The position numbers and the translations under genes were made by a program. The notes beneath the pieces were generated by a model that was given only the letters and a program-made list of their open reading frames with translations, had not been told where the DNA came from and did no database searches. A stretch of DNA of 64,000 bases from Lactobacillus helsingborgensis (GTDB taxonomy: Bacteria > Bacillota > Bacilli > Lactobacillales > Lactobacillaceae): assembly GCF_000970855.1 (NCBI RefSeq), contig NZ_KQ034046.1, positions 1,091,755 to 1,155,754 on the forward strand. Reading direction: 5' to 3'. Below are positions 8,757 through 17,030 of the stretch, one piece after another; positions within the stretch are counted from its first letter, which is position 1; every line of letters begins with the position of its first letter.

Positions 8757-10157
8757 TTAAGGTTTAAAAATCTTACCTGGGTTAACGATGTAGTTTGGAT
8801 CAAATAATCTCTTAACCTTACGCAGTAAGTCAGTATAATCCTTACCGTAAAAGTCTTCATAGTAGTTTGCTCTAGCATAACCAATTCCGTGTTCACCAGA
8901 CATATTACCATCAAGAGATTTAGCAGTTTTATAAAGTTCAGAAATAACTTTGTCACTGGTTTTAGCATATTCTTCATCTGTCATATCATCTGAGCAGAGG
9001 TAAATGTGCAAGTTGCCGTCTCCAGCATGACCAAAGTTTGGAATACGGATATTTAGTTGCTTTTCTAATTCTTCAATCCGGTCCAAGACTACTGGAATAT
9101 GATTAATTGGAACACAAACATCAATTTCATCCATCTTAGGTGTTGAATTTTGAATAGCGAGTAGCAACTCTTCACGGCATTTCCAAATCTTCTTAGCTTC
9201 TTCTGAGTCAGCACTTAAAACAATTGCTTTTTCTGCTTTAAATGGTTTGACAGCTTCCAAAGTTTCATTCAATTCTTCACGCCATTCATTTTCTGTGAAG
9301 GAGTCTAAGCCGATAATGATAAAACCATCACCATGCTTAATTGGAAATTCATCTTTTGCGTAAGTTTCCCATAGTTTAACAACTTTGCGTCCCATAAATT
9401 CAACTGTAGTTGGTACCACACCTGACTTCAAAATTGCTGGTACAGATCTAATTGCATCATTTAAAGTTGGAAATGGAATAATAGCATTAATTGACTTGTG
9501 CGGTCTCGGGTAAAGACGAATTGTTACCTCTGTGACAACGCCTAAAGTACCTTCTGAACCAATAATCAGGTCACGTAACGAATAGCCAGATGAAGATTTA
9601 ACTGCTTTAGAGCCAAATTTATACAATTTACCATTAGTCAAAACTACTTTGATTTCACGGATATGTTCTCTAGTAACTCCATACTTGATAGCTTTAAGTC
9701 CACCAGCATTGGTTGAAACATTGCCGCCAATAGTAGCCCAGTGCATAGCAGGTGCCGGCATGTACATAAACGGTTTATCTGCAAGGTATTCATCAAGGTC
9801 CTTTAAACGTAAACCTGCTTGCACAGTCATGGTCAAGCTTTCTGGATCATATTCCAAAACCTTGTTCATTTTAATCATGTCAAGTGAAATTCCGCCATCG
9901 ACTGCTAAGTTGGCACCCATTAAGCCAGTTGAATTACCTCTTGGAACTAAAGGTATTTTATTGTCATTGGCATATTTAACTACATGCATAACTTCTTCGT
10001 TAGTTACTGGTTGAATAACCAAATCAGGCATGGCTTTTACAGTCCCAAATTGATCATGATCCCAGTGTGTGGTTGGTTTGGTAATAAATCTCTCTGGGTC
10101 AGAAATGAATTTTCTTAAGTTATCAAGATCAGTTTGATTAATTTTATGATATTCCAT
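8757..10157 (-). CDS. FAD-linked oxidase, D-lactate/glycolate dehydrogenase type
   Basis: A 466-residue protein of the GlcD/D-2-hydroxyacid dehydrogenase family, which oxidises D-lactate or glycolate with FAD and passes electrons to quinone or oxygen. The PCMH-type FAD-binding domain spans about residues 35-215, with VPRGNSTGLMGANLAVDGG and IGGNVSTNAGG followed by the GSEGTLGVVTE signature. The C-terminal domain carries NFGHAGDGNLH and ends with the family signature SGEHGIGYARANY and DPNYIVNPGKI. No signal peptide or iron-sulphur cluster is seen. ATG follows AAGGGAA. A perfect cre match overlaps its promoter -35, so strong CcpA repression on preferred sugars is likely. D-lactate is the most plausible substrate. 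Confidence 0.87.
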   Translation of the reverse strand: MEYHKINQTDLDNLRKFISDPERFITKPTTHWDHDQFGTVKAMPDLVIQPVTNEEVMHVVKYANDNKIPLVPRGNSTGLMGANLAVDGGISLDMIKMNKVLEYDPESLTMTVQAGLRLKDLDEYLADKPFMYMPAPAMHWATIGGNVSTNAGGLKAIKYGVTREHIREIKVVLTNGKLYKFGSKAVKSSSGYSLRDLIIGSEGTLGVVTEVTIRLYPRPHKSINAIIPFPTLNDAIRSVPAILKSGVVPTTVEFMGRKVVKLWETYAKDEFPIKHGDGFIIIGLDSFTENEWREELNETLEAVKPFKAEKAIVLSADSEEAKKIWKCREELLLAIQNSTPKMDEIDVCVPINHIPVVLDRIEELEKQLNIRIPNFGHAGDGNLHIYLCSDDMTDEEYAKTSDKVISELYKTAKSLDGNMSGEHGIGYARANYYEDFYGKDYTDLLRKVKRLFDPNYIVNPGKIFKP

Positions 10158-10206
10158 TGTAATTCCCTTCTTAAAAAATCATAATTTAGCTACTGCTAAC
10201 ATGATA

Positions 10207-10235
10207 AATTTACTCTATAATGTAAACGCTGTCAA
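10207..10235 (-). promoter_or_regulatory. Promoter of the FAD-linked oxidase gene
   Basis: On the minus strand a perfect TTGACA (10230-10235), a 17-base spacer and TAAATT (10207-10212), about 50 bases upstream of the ATG. Confidence 0.6.
10221..10234 (+). promoter_or_regulatory. cre (CcpA-binding) site
   Basis: TGTAAACGCTGTCA agrees at every position with the cre consensus TGWAANCGNTNWCA. It overlaps the -35 hexamer and spacer of the minus-strand oxidase promoter, a position at which CcpA represses. Confidence 0.8.
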
Positions 10236-10245
10236 TAGCTATCAT

Positions 10246-10279
10246 AAAAAAGCACAAAGTTTTATCTTTGTGCTTTTTT
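10246..10279 (-). terminator. Terminator of the ABC exporter operon
   Basis: AAAAAAGCACAAAG (10246-10259) and CTTTGTGCTTTTTT (10266-10279) form a 14-base stem with a 6-base loop, directly after the stop of the second exporter gene. Confidence 0.88.
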
Positions 10280-12070
10280 TCACTTTTGGCTATTTTGCAA
10301 GGTGTATAAATTATAATAATAACCTTTTTGTGAAAGAAGTTTTTCGTGATTACCTCTTTCAACAATTTTACCGTCATTTAGAACAATAATTTGGTCGGCA
10401 TCAACAATCGTTGAAAGCCTGTGTGCAATAGCCAAAGTGGTACGACCTTTGCGCAAGCGTTTCAATCCTTGTTGAATTAATGTCTCCGTTTCGGTATCAA
10501 CATTTGCAGTAGCTTCATCCAAAACTAAAATTTTTGGATCTGTTACTAAAGTTCTGGCAAAAGAAATTAACTGTCTTTGACCCTGACTGAATTCACTACC
10601 ACCTTCACCAACTTTAGCATGATATTTACCTGGGAGGTTTTCGATAAAAGTATCAGCTTGAACTGTTTCGGCCGCTGCTTTTATCTGCTCATCAGTGATA
10701 TTTTTGTTGTACAAACGAATATTCGAATTAATATCACCGTAAAACATAAAAGGTTCCTGTAAAACTAAGCCTAACTTTTTACGTATTTCAGCTTTAGGAT
10801 ATTTCTTAATGTCAACGCCGTCTATCAAGACCTCGCCTTTATAAAATTCATAAAAGCGCATCATCACGTTAATAATAGAACTTTTCCCGGAACCTGTGTG
10901 TCCGACAATTCCCAACGTTTCGCCCGGATTAACAGTGAATGAAATATCATGTAGTATTTCGTTCTTACCATCATAAGAAAAACTTACATGCTTGAACTCA
11001 ATTTTACCTTGGTTAATTGTCAAACCCGCTTCAGCATTCTGTTGTGGTTCATAATCAGTATTGTCCAAAATACGAAAAATTCTTTTACCGGCAACAATTC
11101 CGTCTTGGAAGAAAGTCATTTGATCCATCATATTTGCAATTGGATTAAAGAATTGCGAAATATATTGTGAAAAGGCATAAACCACACCTGCTGGTACAAA
11201 CGTTTCTCTCAAAGGAAAACCAAAGTACATTAGTGTCAGGGCTAAAGCAAGGGAATAAAGCAAACTAGTTAACGGTGAAAGCAAGAGCGAATTAAGGTTG
11301 ATCATATCAAACCTGGTTTTCATCAAAGCATGGTTTTCATTTTCAAAATTATTAGTCATGCGATCTTCCTGCTTAAACTGCTGAATTAAGGAGACTCCCT
11401 CAATCGACTCGTTTAAGTTAGTATTGATACGACTCAGTCTTTCACGATAACTACGATAAAGTTTTGAACTTCTTTTCGAATATTGCCAAATAATCACTAA
11501 GAGCAGTGGTAAAAATGCCAATACTATAAAGCCGGCTGTCACATTTGTTGAAAACATTGCCACCATGGCGGAAATGATAGAGAAGAATGACATGACCACA
11601 CTTGACAAAACGGTCAGGAAATTACTCAAAGTCATGGTATCATTTGTCACTCTTGAAACAATTGAACCTGCTGGAGTTTGGTCAAAATAGCGCATCCCTA
11701 GTGTGTGCAACTTTTTGTATAATTCAGCACGCAAGCCTTCAAGTGATTTTTCAGAACCTAAAGCAAAAAAATATTCATAAGTAAATTGCAGAATACCTTT
11801 AATTACTGAACCGAAGGCGTAAAGAAAACCTGCAAATAAAATGACCTGTGTTGTTACATCAGTTTTAACCAAGAAGTTATCAAGAAAATACTGTAAACCG
11901 TAAGGCAATAGCACATTAATAATACTTACAAGGAGAGCACCAATGCCCGCGATTATCATTTCATTTTTAAAATGCAAGACAAAACGCAGAAGTCGTCTAA
12001 ATATGCTAAGTTGTTCTTTTACCGGAATTTCCTGAGACCAAACAGACTGGAAAGATTTTTCATCATCCAT
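10280..12070 (-). CDS. ABC exporter half-transporter, LmrD/YheH-like subunit
   Basis: A 596-residue half-transporter: about six membrane helices (residues 30-330) and a C-terminal ATPase. It shows Walker A GHTGSGKSS, Walker B ILVLDEAT with catalytic Glu, the H-loop AHRLS and an altered signature EFSQGQRQ in place of LSGGQ. It starts 2 bases after the preceding exporter gene, whose ATPase has a canonical signature but an Asp in place of the catalytic Glu. Complementary degeneracy of this kind is the hallmark of heterodimeric exporters such as LmrCD, so the pair probably forms one multidrug or lipid exporter. Substrate unknown. Confidence 0.9.
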   Translation of the reverse strand: MDDEKSFQSVWSQEIPVKEQLSIFRRLLRFVLHFKNEMIIAGIGALLVSIINVLLPYGLQYFLDNFLVKTDVTTQVILFAGFLYAFGSVIKGILQFTYEYFFALGSEKSLEGLRAELYKKLHTLGMRYFDQTPAGSIVSRVTNDTMTLSNFLTVLSSVVMSFFSIISAMVAMFSTNVTAGFIVLAFLPLLLVIIWQYSKRSSKLYRSYRERLSRINTNLNESIEGVSLIQQFKQEDRMTNNFENENHALMKTRFDMINLNSLLLSPLTSLLYSLALALTLMYFGFPLRETFVPAGVVYAFSQYISQFFNPIANMMDQMTFFQDGIVAGKRIFRILDNTDYEPQQNAEAGLTINQGKIEFKHVSFSYDGKNEILHDISFTVNPGETLGIVGHTGSGKSSIINVMMRFYEFYKGEVLIDGVDIKKYPKAEIRKKLGLVLQEPFMFYGDINSNIRLYNKNITDEQIKAAAETVQADTFIENLPGKYHAKVGEGGSEFSQGQRQLISFARTLVTDPKILVLDEATANVDTETETLIQQGLKRLRKGRTTLAIAHRLSTIVDADQIIVLNDGKIVERGNHEKLLSQKGYYYNLYTLQNSQK

Positions 12071-12072
12071 AT

Positions 12073-13827
12073 TTATTCACCCACCTTGTCTTCTAATTCC
12101 TGTCTTTGCCACATATCAGCGTACCATCCGTTCAGTTCCAATAAATCATCGTGTGTGCCGCGTTCAACAATTTGACCATCTTTGAGAACCAAGATTAAAT
12201 CCGCATTCATTACAGAAGTCAACCTATGCGTTGCAATCAATGTCGTCTTACCTTCGCGCTCTTTTCTTAAAGATTTTAATATTGCCATTTCAGTTCTGGC
12301 ATCAACCGCTGATAAAGCGTCATCCAAAACTAGAATTTGACTTTGCTTAAGAAGCGCGCGGGCAATTGACATCCGTTGCTTTTGTCCTCCAGATAATGAA
12401 ACACCGTTTTCACCAACTAAAGTATTGTAGCCACCTGGCATTTGTAAAATATCATTGTGCAAATCACTTTTCTTAGCTGCAGATACAATGGCACTCTCAT
12501 CGCTGTCAGCTTTAGAAAAGGCGATGTTTTTTTGGATACTAGTCGAAAAGAGGTAATTATCCTGCGGTACATAAGAAATTTGACGCAATAATACATTAAG
12601 AGGAATTTCTCTGATGTCATGACCATTTAAAGTAATTTCACCGTCATATTTGTCAAATTCACGCAGTAGTAATTGAATAATGGTAGTTTTTCCAGCACCG
12701 ACTTTTCCTACCAGTCCTAAAGTTTGTCCTGTATGCAAAGTAAAATTAACGTTTTTTAATACTGGTACTGTTGGTTCATCAGGATAGGCAAAAGATTTAA
12801 CGTGATATTCCAAATTGCCGGCAATATCTTGGGCTGAGAGGCTCTGGTCTGCGTATTTATCCGTAATTTCTGATTTTTCATTTAGCAGTTTTTCAACTCT
12901 GTCATAACTGGCGCTCCCGCGTTCCAAGATATTAAAAAGGTAGCCGATTGCAAACATTGGCCAAACCATGTTGCCGATATATGCGATAAATGAAACCAGT
13001 TGCCCGATTGTCAATACTTTATTTAAAACTAGCAAGCCACCATAAATAATAGTTATTGTGTATGTTAGTCCAATAAGTAAAGTTCCCAGAGGGTCAAACA
13101 GTGAATCCCATTTAAATACTTTTTTATTAATATTAATGGTTTCATCAATCATCTGGTCAAAGGCTTCCGTGTCTTCCTTGCCTTGCCCAAAAGTTTTAAT
13201 TACCTTGATGCCAGAAACAGATTCTTGTGTTTTGTTATTCAGCTTGGAGAAAGCAGCTTGAGATTTATCAAAAGCATCGTGCAGACGATCACCTAATTTC
13301 CAAGCACCCCAAGCTAAGAATGGTAAAGGCAGTAAAGCCACAATGGTTAAGCGCCAGTCAACAAAAGCAATCATGGCAACCATGGTGGAAACACTCATAA
13401 TAAGCGAGTCAACTAGCGTTAAAACGCCTTCTCCTGCAACTTCCTGAATTGCGGAAACATCGTTAGTGGCATGAGCCATTAAGTCGCCAGTCCGGTGCCG
13501 CTGATAAAACGTGCGATCCATTGCCATAAAATGACTAAACAATTTAGACCGCATTTGCAGCTCCAACTCTGCAGCACCGCCCCAAATTTGCTTACGCCAA
13601 AAATAGCGGAAGCCATAAAGTAAAAGTGCGGCAAAAATAATTGCTAAAATAAGCAGTCCGTATTGCTCCCAACTAATATGACCACGGTCTAATTGATCCG
13701 CCATCAAACCCAAAATCCGAGGTGGCACTAAATTTACAACAGAAGTAAGTGCCAAAAATGTGACACCGATAAGGTAACGCTTTTTTTCCTTTTTAAAAAA
13801 CCAACCTAATTTAAAAAATATTCCCAT
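12073..13827 (-). CDS. ABC exporter half-transporter, LmrC/YheI-like subunit
   Basis: A 584-residue partner of the adjacent exporter gene. The membrane domain (about residues 15-310) is followed by an ATPase with Walker A GKVGAGKTT, signature VSLSGGQKQR, Walker B ILVLDDALSAVD and H-loop THRLT. The Asp after the Walker B Asp replaces the catalytic Glu, so this subunit's own ATP site is expected to be degenerate. ATG follows CAGGTGA. Only 22 bases separate it from an upstream terminator, leaving no room for a normal promoter; expression probably depends on read-through or on a promoter within the preceding gene. Confidence 0.9.
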   Translation of the reverse strand: MGIFFKLGWFFKKEKKRYLIGVTFLALTSVVNLVPPRILGLMADQLDRGHISWEQYGLLILAIIFAALLLYGFRYFWRKQIWGGAAELELQMRSKLFSHFMAMDRTFYQRHRTGDLMAHATNDVSAIQEVAGEGVLTLVDSLIMSVSTMVAMIAFVDWRLTIVALLPLPFLAWGAWKLGDRLHDAFDKSQAAFSKLNNKTQESVSGIKVIKTFGQGKEDTEAFDQMIDETININKKVFKWDSLFDPLGTLLIGLTYTITIIYGGLLVLNKVLTIGQLVSFIAYIGNMVWPMFAIGYLFNILERGSASYDRVEKLLNEKSEITDKYADQSLSAQDIAGNLEYHVKSFAYPDEPTVPVLKNVNFTLHTGQTLGLVGKVGAGKTTIIQLLLREFDKYDGEITLNGHDIREIPLNVLLRQISYVPQDNYLFSTSIQKNIAFSKADSDESAIVSAAKKSDLHNDILQMPGGYNTLVGENGVSLSGGQKQRMSIARALLKQSQILVLDDALSAVDARTEMAILKSLRKEREGKTTLIATHRLTSVMNADLILVLKDGQIVERGTHDDLLELNGWYADMWQRQELEDKVGE

Positions 13828-13849
13828 GTTTCACCTGAACATTAACAAT

Positions 13850-13873
13850 AAAAAAACGGAGACATACGCTCCG
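13850..13873 (-). terminator. Terminator after yneF
   Basis: On the minus strand CGGAG (13869-13873) and CTCCG (13857-13861) enclose a 7-base loop, followed by seven Ts. Confidence 0.75.
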
Positions 13874-13897
13874 CCTTTAATTCAATTTAGCAAATTT

Positions 13898-14113
13898 TTA
13901 TTTTTGGTGCTTCATCATGTTCATCACTTGGTTAACCTTCTTGGCTGAAGGTTTTTGTCCCATTTGTGACATCATAGCAACAATCATATCTTCACTAATT
14001 GGCGGATTATCCTTAAAGTATTTTTTCATATATGCTCTTGCACCATAAAAACCACCGACTAGGCCTAATAAAAGTGCTATAACAATTAAAAAAATAGCTA
14101 AACCCAATTTCAT
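13898..14113 (-). CDS. YneF family membrane protein (UPF0154)
   Basis: A 71-residue protein with one N-terminal membrane helix (about residues 3-25, [21 protein letters not shown]) followed by the family's conserved tail [17 protein letters not shown] and a Met/Gln-rich end. Length and motif are those of YneF/UPF0154 proteins of Firmicutes, which remain of unknown role. It is downstream of ynzC and ends at a terminator. The assignment to the family is firm; no function is known. Confidence 0.88.
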   Translation of the reverse strand: MKLGLAIFLIVIALLLGLVGGFYGARAYMKKYFKDNPPISEDMIVAMMSQMGQKPSAKKVNQVMNMMKHQK

Positions 14114-14181
14114 AAAAAATCACCTCAATTTGTCCAATAGGTATATCTTACCTAAAAATTAAGTAAAATTAAAGGTCAAAG

Positions 14182-14430
14182 TTAATCTTTTCTTAAACCT
14201 TTCTGACGTTGTGCTTTTTTGGCTTTTTCAGATGTTATTTCCTTGCCATTTTTATCAATAATGACCAAATTCTCAACATCTTGTTTAAAACCAGCTCTGA
14301 AATTTTTAATAAATTCCTGATGTAATTTTTTTCTTTCGTTTTCCTCTGCAGCAGTCAAACCACTGCTTTTTTTCTTATGATAGAGTTCATTAATACGATT
14401 AATTAATTTTTGTTCATTATCTTCTGTCAT
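14182..14430 (-). CDS. YnzC family protein (DUF896/UPF0291)
   Basis: An 82-residue cytoplasmic, highly charged helical protein. It matches the DUF896 pattern: RINELYHKKKSSGLTAAE, then ENERKKLHQEFIKNFR. Such proteins (YnzC of Bacillus) are small helical hairpins; the Bacillus gene lies beside lexA (dinR), as here. The ATG at 14430 is chosen because GAGAGGTG precedes it at good spacing; an upstream in-frame TTG at 14445 would overlap that site. It diverges from lexA, so both promoters share a short region with an SOS box. No molecular function is known. Confidence 0.88.
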   Translation of the reverse strand: MTEDNEQKLINRINELYHKKKSSGLTAAEENERKKLHQEFIKNFRAGFKQDVENLVIIDKNGKEITSEKAKKAQRQKGLRKD

Positions 14431-14495
14431 TTTCGCACCTCTCAATTATGAAAGTCTACCTTATTTTTGGTAATAAAAAAAGTTAAACATTTTTC

Positions 14496-14509
14496 AGAAC
14501 ATTTGTTTG
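14496..14509 (+). promoter_or_regulatory. LexA box (SOS operator) of lexA
   Basis: AGAACATTTGTTTG matches the Gram-positive SOS consensus CGAAC-N4-GTTYG at all but the first base. It overlaps the -35 region of the lexA promoter. Confidence 0.8.
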
Positions 14510-14535
14510 TAGTATCAAAATAAATCTGCTAAAAT
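14507..14535 (+). promoter_or_regulatory. lexA promoter
   Basis: TTGTAG (14507-14512), a 17-base spacer, and extended -10 TGCTAAAAT with TAAAAT at 14530-14535, about 40 bases before the ATG. Confidence 0.7.
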
Positions 14536-14575
14536 AAATAGTATCAAGAAAACGTTTAAAATACTGGAGATTACA

Positions 14576-15199
14576 ATGACGACGAAACAAAATACCAAGC
14601 AGTTACAAATTTTACGTTATATTTATGAAACCGTGGCAGATCGCGGCTTTCCACCAACTGTTCGTGAAATTTGCCATGCAGTTGACCTATCGTCAACTTC
14701 TACCGTTCACGGACATTTATCTCGTTTAGAGCGTAAAGGATATTTAATTAAAGATGCAACGAAACCCCGAGCTCTTGAAATAACTGAAGAAGGCAAAAAA
14801 GCTATTGGCATCAAGCCTAATGAAATTCCTGTTATTGGTGATGTGGCTGCCGGTCAACCGATCTTAGCAGTCGAAGATATCGAAGATTATTTTCCTCTGC
14901 CGCCTGATTTAGCTAATGATGCTGGTGACCTCTTCATGTTGAGAGTTCACGGTGAAAGTATGATTAATGCTGGTATTTTAAATGGTGATAATGTCATTGT
15001 CCGCAAGCAAAGTACGGCAATTAACGGTGAGATAGTAGTAGCCATGACTGATGAAAATGAAGCCACCGTCAAACGCTTTTATAAGGAAAAAGGTCATTAT
15101 CGCCTTCAGCCTGAAAATGATACGATGGATCCAATTATCTTGTCCAGTGTACATATCCTGGGTAAAGTTGTTGGTCTTTATCGGAGTTCAATAGTTTAA
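14576..15199 (+). CDS. lexA: LexA repressor
   Basis: SOS-response repressor, 207 residues. Residues 1-70 form the winged-helix DNA-binding domain ([28 protein letters not shown]). The self-cleavage site Ala-Gly is in DVAAGQPI near residue 92, and the catalytic Ser/Lys dyad lies in GESMINAG and in the [17 protein letters not shown] region. RecA filaments trigger cleavage in this family. The gene is preceded by GGAGAT and by its own SOS box, so it is autoregulated. It diverges from ynzC. A second set of LexA boxes in the window is upstream of the yolD-like gene at 60984. Confidence 0.97.
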   Translation: MTTKQNTKQLQILRYIYETVADRGFPPTVREICHAVDLSSTSTVHGHLSRLERKGYLIKDATKPRALEITEEGKKAIGIKPNEIPVIGDVAAGQPILAVEDIEDYFPLPPDLANDAGDLFMLRVHGESMINAGILNGDNVIVRKQSTAINGEIVVAMTDENEATVKRFYKEKGHYRLQPENDTMDPIILSSVHILGKVVGLYRSSIV

Positions 15200-15210
15200 T
15201 TTAAAAATTT

Positions 15211-15246
15211 GCACTATTTTTCTCTTGATTCAATAGTGCTTTTTTT
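15211..15246 (+). terminator. Terminator after lexA
   Basis: GCACTATT (15211-15218) pairs with AATAGTGC (15232-15239), followed by seven Ts. It overlaps the 3' end of the convergent merR gene. Confidence 0.85.
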
Positions 15247-15588
15247 CTGCAAAGTTTCTTTTACTTCTGCCAATAATTTTTTCTGCATTTTTAATTTGTT
15301 AATTTTGGCAGATATAGTAGTAATTTTTTCTGCAATCAATTTTAAGTTTTGCTTACACTGCTTTTCAGTACTACACGATTCATCGTGTAGTTTTTTTATT
15401 TCCTTAATTTCTTGCAGTGAAAAACCCAAGTCTTGAAACTCTTTTACTGCTTCAAAAATATCACGTTCGTTTTCAGTAAACCAATAGTTTCTTCCCTTAC
15501 GAGCAGGAGTTAATAAGTTTAAGTAGATATAATGTCTAATTGTATCACGTGTAGTATTTTCCTTTTGGATAAATTCTTTCAAATACAT
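15214..15588 (-). CDS. MerR-family transcriptional regulator
   Basis: A 124-residue regulator. Residues 1-70 form the MerR winged-helix domain (MYLKEFIQKENTTRDTIRHY, then GRNYWFTENERD and LGFSLQEIKEI). A dimerisation coiled coil follows (about residues 75-115). There are two cysteines, C72 and C78 in SCSTEKQC, at the start of the coil; in other MerR proteins cysteines here can sense metals or oxidants, but this is only a possibility. No separate ligand domain is present. It is divergent from a small membrane-protein gene, with a MerR-type promoter and dyad between them, so that gene is its likely target. The inducer is unknown. Confidence 0.87.
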   Translation of the reverse strand: MYLKEFIQKENTTRDTIRHYIYLNLLTPARKGRNYWFTENERDIFEAVKEFQDLGFSLQEIKEIKKLHDESCSTEKQCKQNLKLIAEKITTISAKINKLKMQKKLLAEVKETLQKKSTIESREK

Positions 15589-15598
15589 AATTATCTCC

Positions 15599-15629
15599 TT
15601 GACGTAGGGTCGACCCCAGATGATTAAAT
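15599..15629 (+). promoter_or_regulatory. MerR-type promoter with operator dyad
   Basis: TTGACG (15599-15604) and TTAAAT (15624-15629) are separated by 19 bases, the over-long spacer characteristic of MerR-controlled promoters. The spacer contains the perfect palindrome GGGTCGACCC (15607-15616). It lies between divergent merR and the membrane-protein gene. Confidence 0.65.
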
Positions 15630-15648
15630 TTTAGCAGGAGGTATTAAA

Positions 15649-15948
15649 ATGTCATATCTAACAATCTCTTTAACTATTATCTATGGTGCTCTTATGATTA
15701 GCGCCAGCTTTCTGCTAATCACTAGTCTGCCAATTTGGCTGATCATGGTCAACGTTTTGTTTGCATTAGGCATTATTGCTGGAAGTATTCTAAAGATACC
15801 ACTTTTAACTACTATATTTCTAGTAGCACTTTTATTTACCGCTTTAGCAAATGGTTTTTCTCTCCATCACCAAATTACTTGGATTCACTGGTTCATAAGA
15901 CTCATTTTAACCGTAGCCTTAATCTGGCTAAATTTAAGGTTTCGCTAA
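15649..15948 (+). CDS. Small membrane protein, probable MerR target
   Basis: A 99-residue, almost wholly hydrophobic protein with three to four predicted membrane segments (about residues 4-25, 27-45, 50-68 and 78-96), including WLIMVNVLFALGIIAGSIL and WFIRLILTVALIWL. The ATG is preceded by a strong GCAGGAGG. The length is near that of small multidrug-resistance pumps, but their conserved membrane Glu is absent, so SMR function is not supported. I do not recognise a family. Its place behind a MerR-type promoter suggests expression induced by some stress. Confidence 0.7.
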   Translation: MSYLTISLTIIYGALMISASFLLITSLPIWLIMVNVLFALGIIAGSILKIPLLTTIFLVALLFTALANGFSLHHQITWIHWFIRLILTVALIWLNLRFR

Positions 15949-16165
15949 GCTAGCAAGTATCTTTTATTCATTTTTATGACTATCTTAAAACGGCTTAAAA
16001 TACTCTTACAAAAGGAAAAAAGTAACTTTCCACAAGCAATGCTATATTTGTTTTCACAAATTTTTATAAGTAAAAACGTTGATTATTAGGCATGCATTTA
16101 GATAACTTGTGAATTATGCGGCTGTTTCACTTTAGTTCCACAGCAGTATTTTTTCACAAACTTGG

Positions 16166-16930
16166 TTAAATTTCACTAATGATATTAGCTGCTAAATTAA
16201 TTGCTGCTTCATGAGCATACCTGCCCCAGCCTCTTTCATCATGCTTTTCTATGTCTTTAAGAGAATCCGCTGTAAATAATATTTGTGCAAAGTCGACCCC
16301 TCTAAATTGTGCACAAGCAGCGAGCGCTGCACATTCCATTTCAACACATGAGGCGCCCAGTGCTTCAGCCTGTTTTACTTTCTTGGCAGTTTCTCTAAAA
16401 AAACCATCAGTAGTCCACGTAGTTACTTCTTTAACCGTAAATCCATTTTCGTTCATTAGTTTCTTTGTTTTGTCTAAAAATGCAGATTCTAACTCGACAA
16501 ATGTCCCTGGTTTTAAATAATGAAATGACGTACCTTCGTCTCTTATGGCTTTTGTAGGCACCAGAAAATAATTTTCCGGTAAATCAACCAAACAACCTGC
16601 TGAGCCAATTGCTAAAATCTGTTTAACACCGTAGCCTATTAACCAATCTAACAGTTGTACTGCAGCAGCGGCGCCCATTTTAGCCTGACAAAGGGTAAAC
16701 TTTGCTCCATCTAAATCAACTTCATAAATGGGAGTTTTTCCTTCAAAACATTCAAAAAATCCCACTTGTTTATGAGGACGACCAACTAAAAATTTGTTGA
16801 TTGCAGCTGTAGTTAAAAATGCAAACAGCAATTTAGCTTGAAAATGAAAGTGATTAATTTCTTTTTCGTGCTCTGGTTCTAAAACTGCTTTTGGACTAGT
16901 ATCAAAATTTAATAAAAATGGTTCATTCAT
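16166..16930 (-). CDS. Nucleoside phosphorylase (PNP/uridine phosphorylase family)
   Basis: A 254-residue cytoplasmic enzyme that phosphorolyses nucleosides to base and pentose 1-phosphate, feeding salvage. Family features include the ribose/phosphate region ILAIGSAGCLVDLPE (near residue 110), the base-binding signature ASCVEMECAALAACAQFRG (near 200) and TADSL. The substrate (uridine or purine nucleosides) cannot be told. The ATG at 16930 is chosen because GGAGGG lies just before it; the frame stays open further upstream but that part is not protein-like. It lies beyond the rplS terminator, so it is expressed separately. No clear terminator was found in the 217 bases downstream. Confidence 0.85.
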   Translation of the reverse strand: MNEPFLLNFDTSPKAVLEPEHEKEINHFHFQAKLLFAFLTTAAINKFLVGRPHKQVGFFECFEGKTPIYEVDLDGAKFTLCQAKMGAAAAVQLLDWLIGYGVKQILAIGSAGCLVDLPENYFLVPTKAIRDEGTSFHYLKPGTFVELESAFLDKTKKLMNENGFTVKEVTTWTTDGFFRETAKKVKQAEALGASCVEMECAALAACAQFRGVDFAQILFTADSLKDIEKHDERGWGRYAHEAAINLAANIISEI

Positions 16931-16980
16931 AATTCTACCCTCCATAAAAAATATTTTGCTGAAGATTTTAACATAAACAA

Positions 16981-17017
16981 AAAAGAGAATCATCCCTTTA
17001 CGGAATGATTCTCTTTT
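16981..17017 (-). terminator. Terminator after rplS
   Basis: AAAAGAGAATCAT (16981-16993) pairs with ATGATTCTCTTTT (17005-17017), 14 bases past the rplS stop on the minus strand. Confidence 0.88.
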
Positions 17018-17030
17018 ACTTAAGCGTGAA

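Noticed and set aside
15649-15948. Small multidrug resistance pump
   Set aside because: Right size and hydrophobicity but lacks the essential conserved Glu in the first membrane helix.
16020-16165. Cluster of TTTCACAA and TTCCACA words resembling DnaA boxes
   Set aside because: None matches TTATCCACA with fewer than two changes, and there is no dnaA, dnaN or AT-rich unwinding context.
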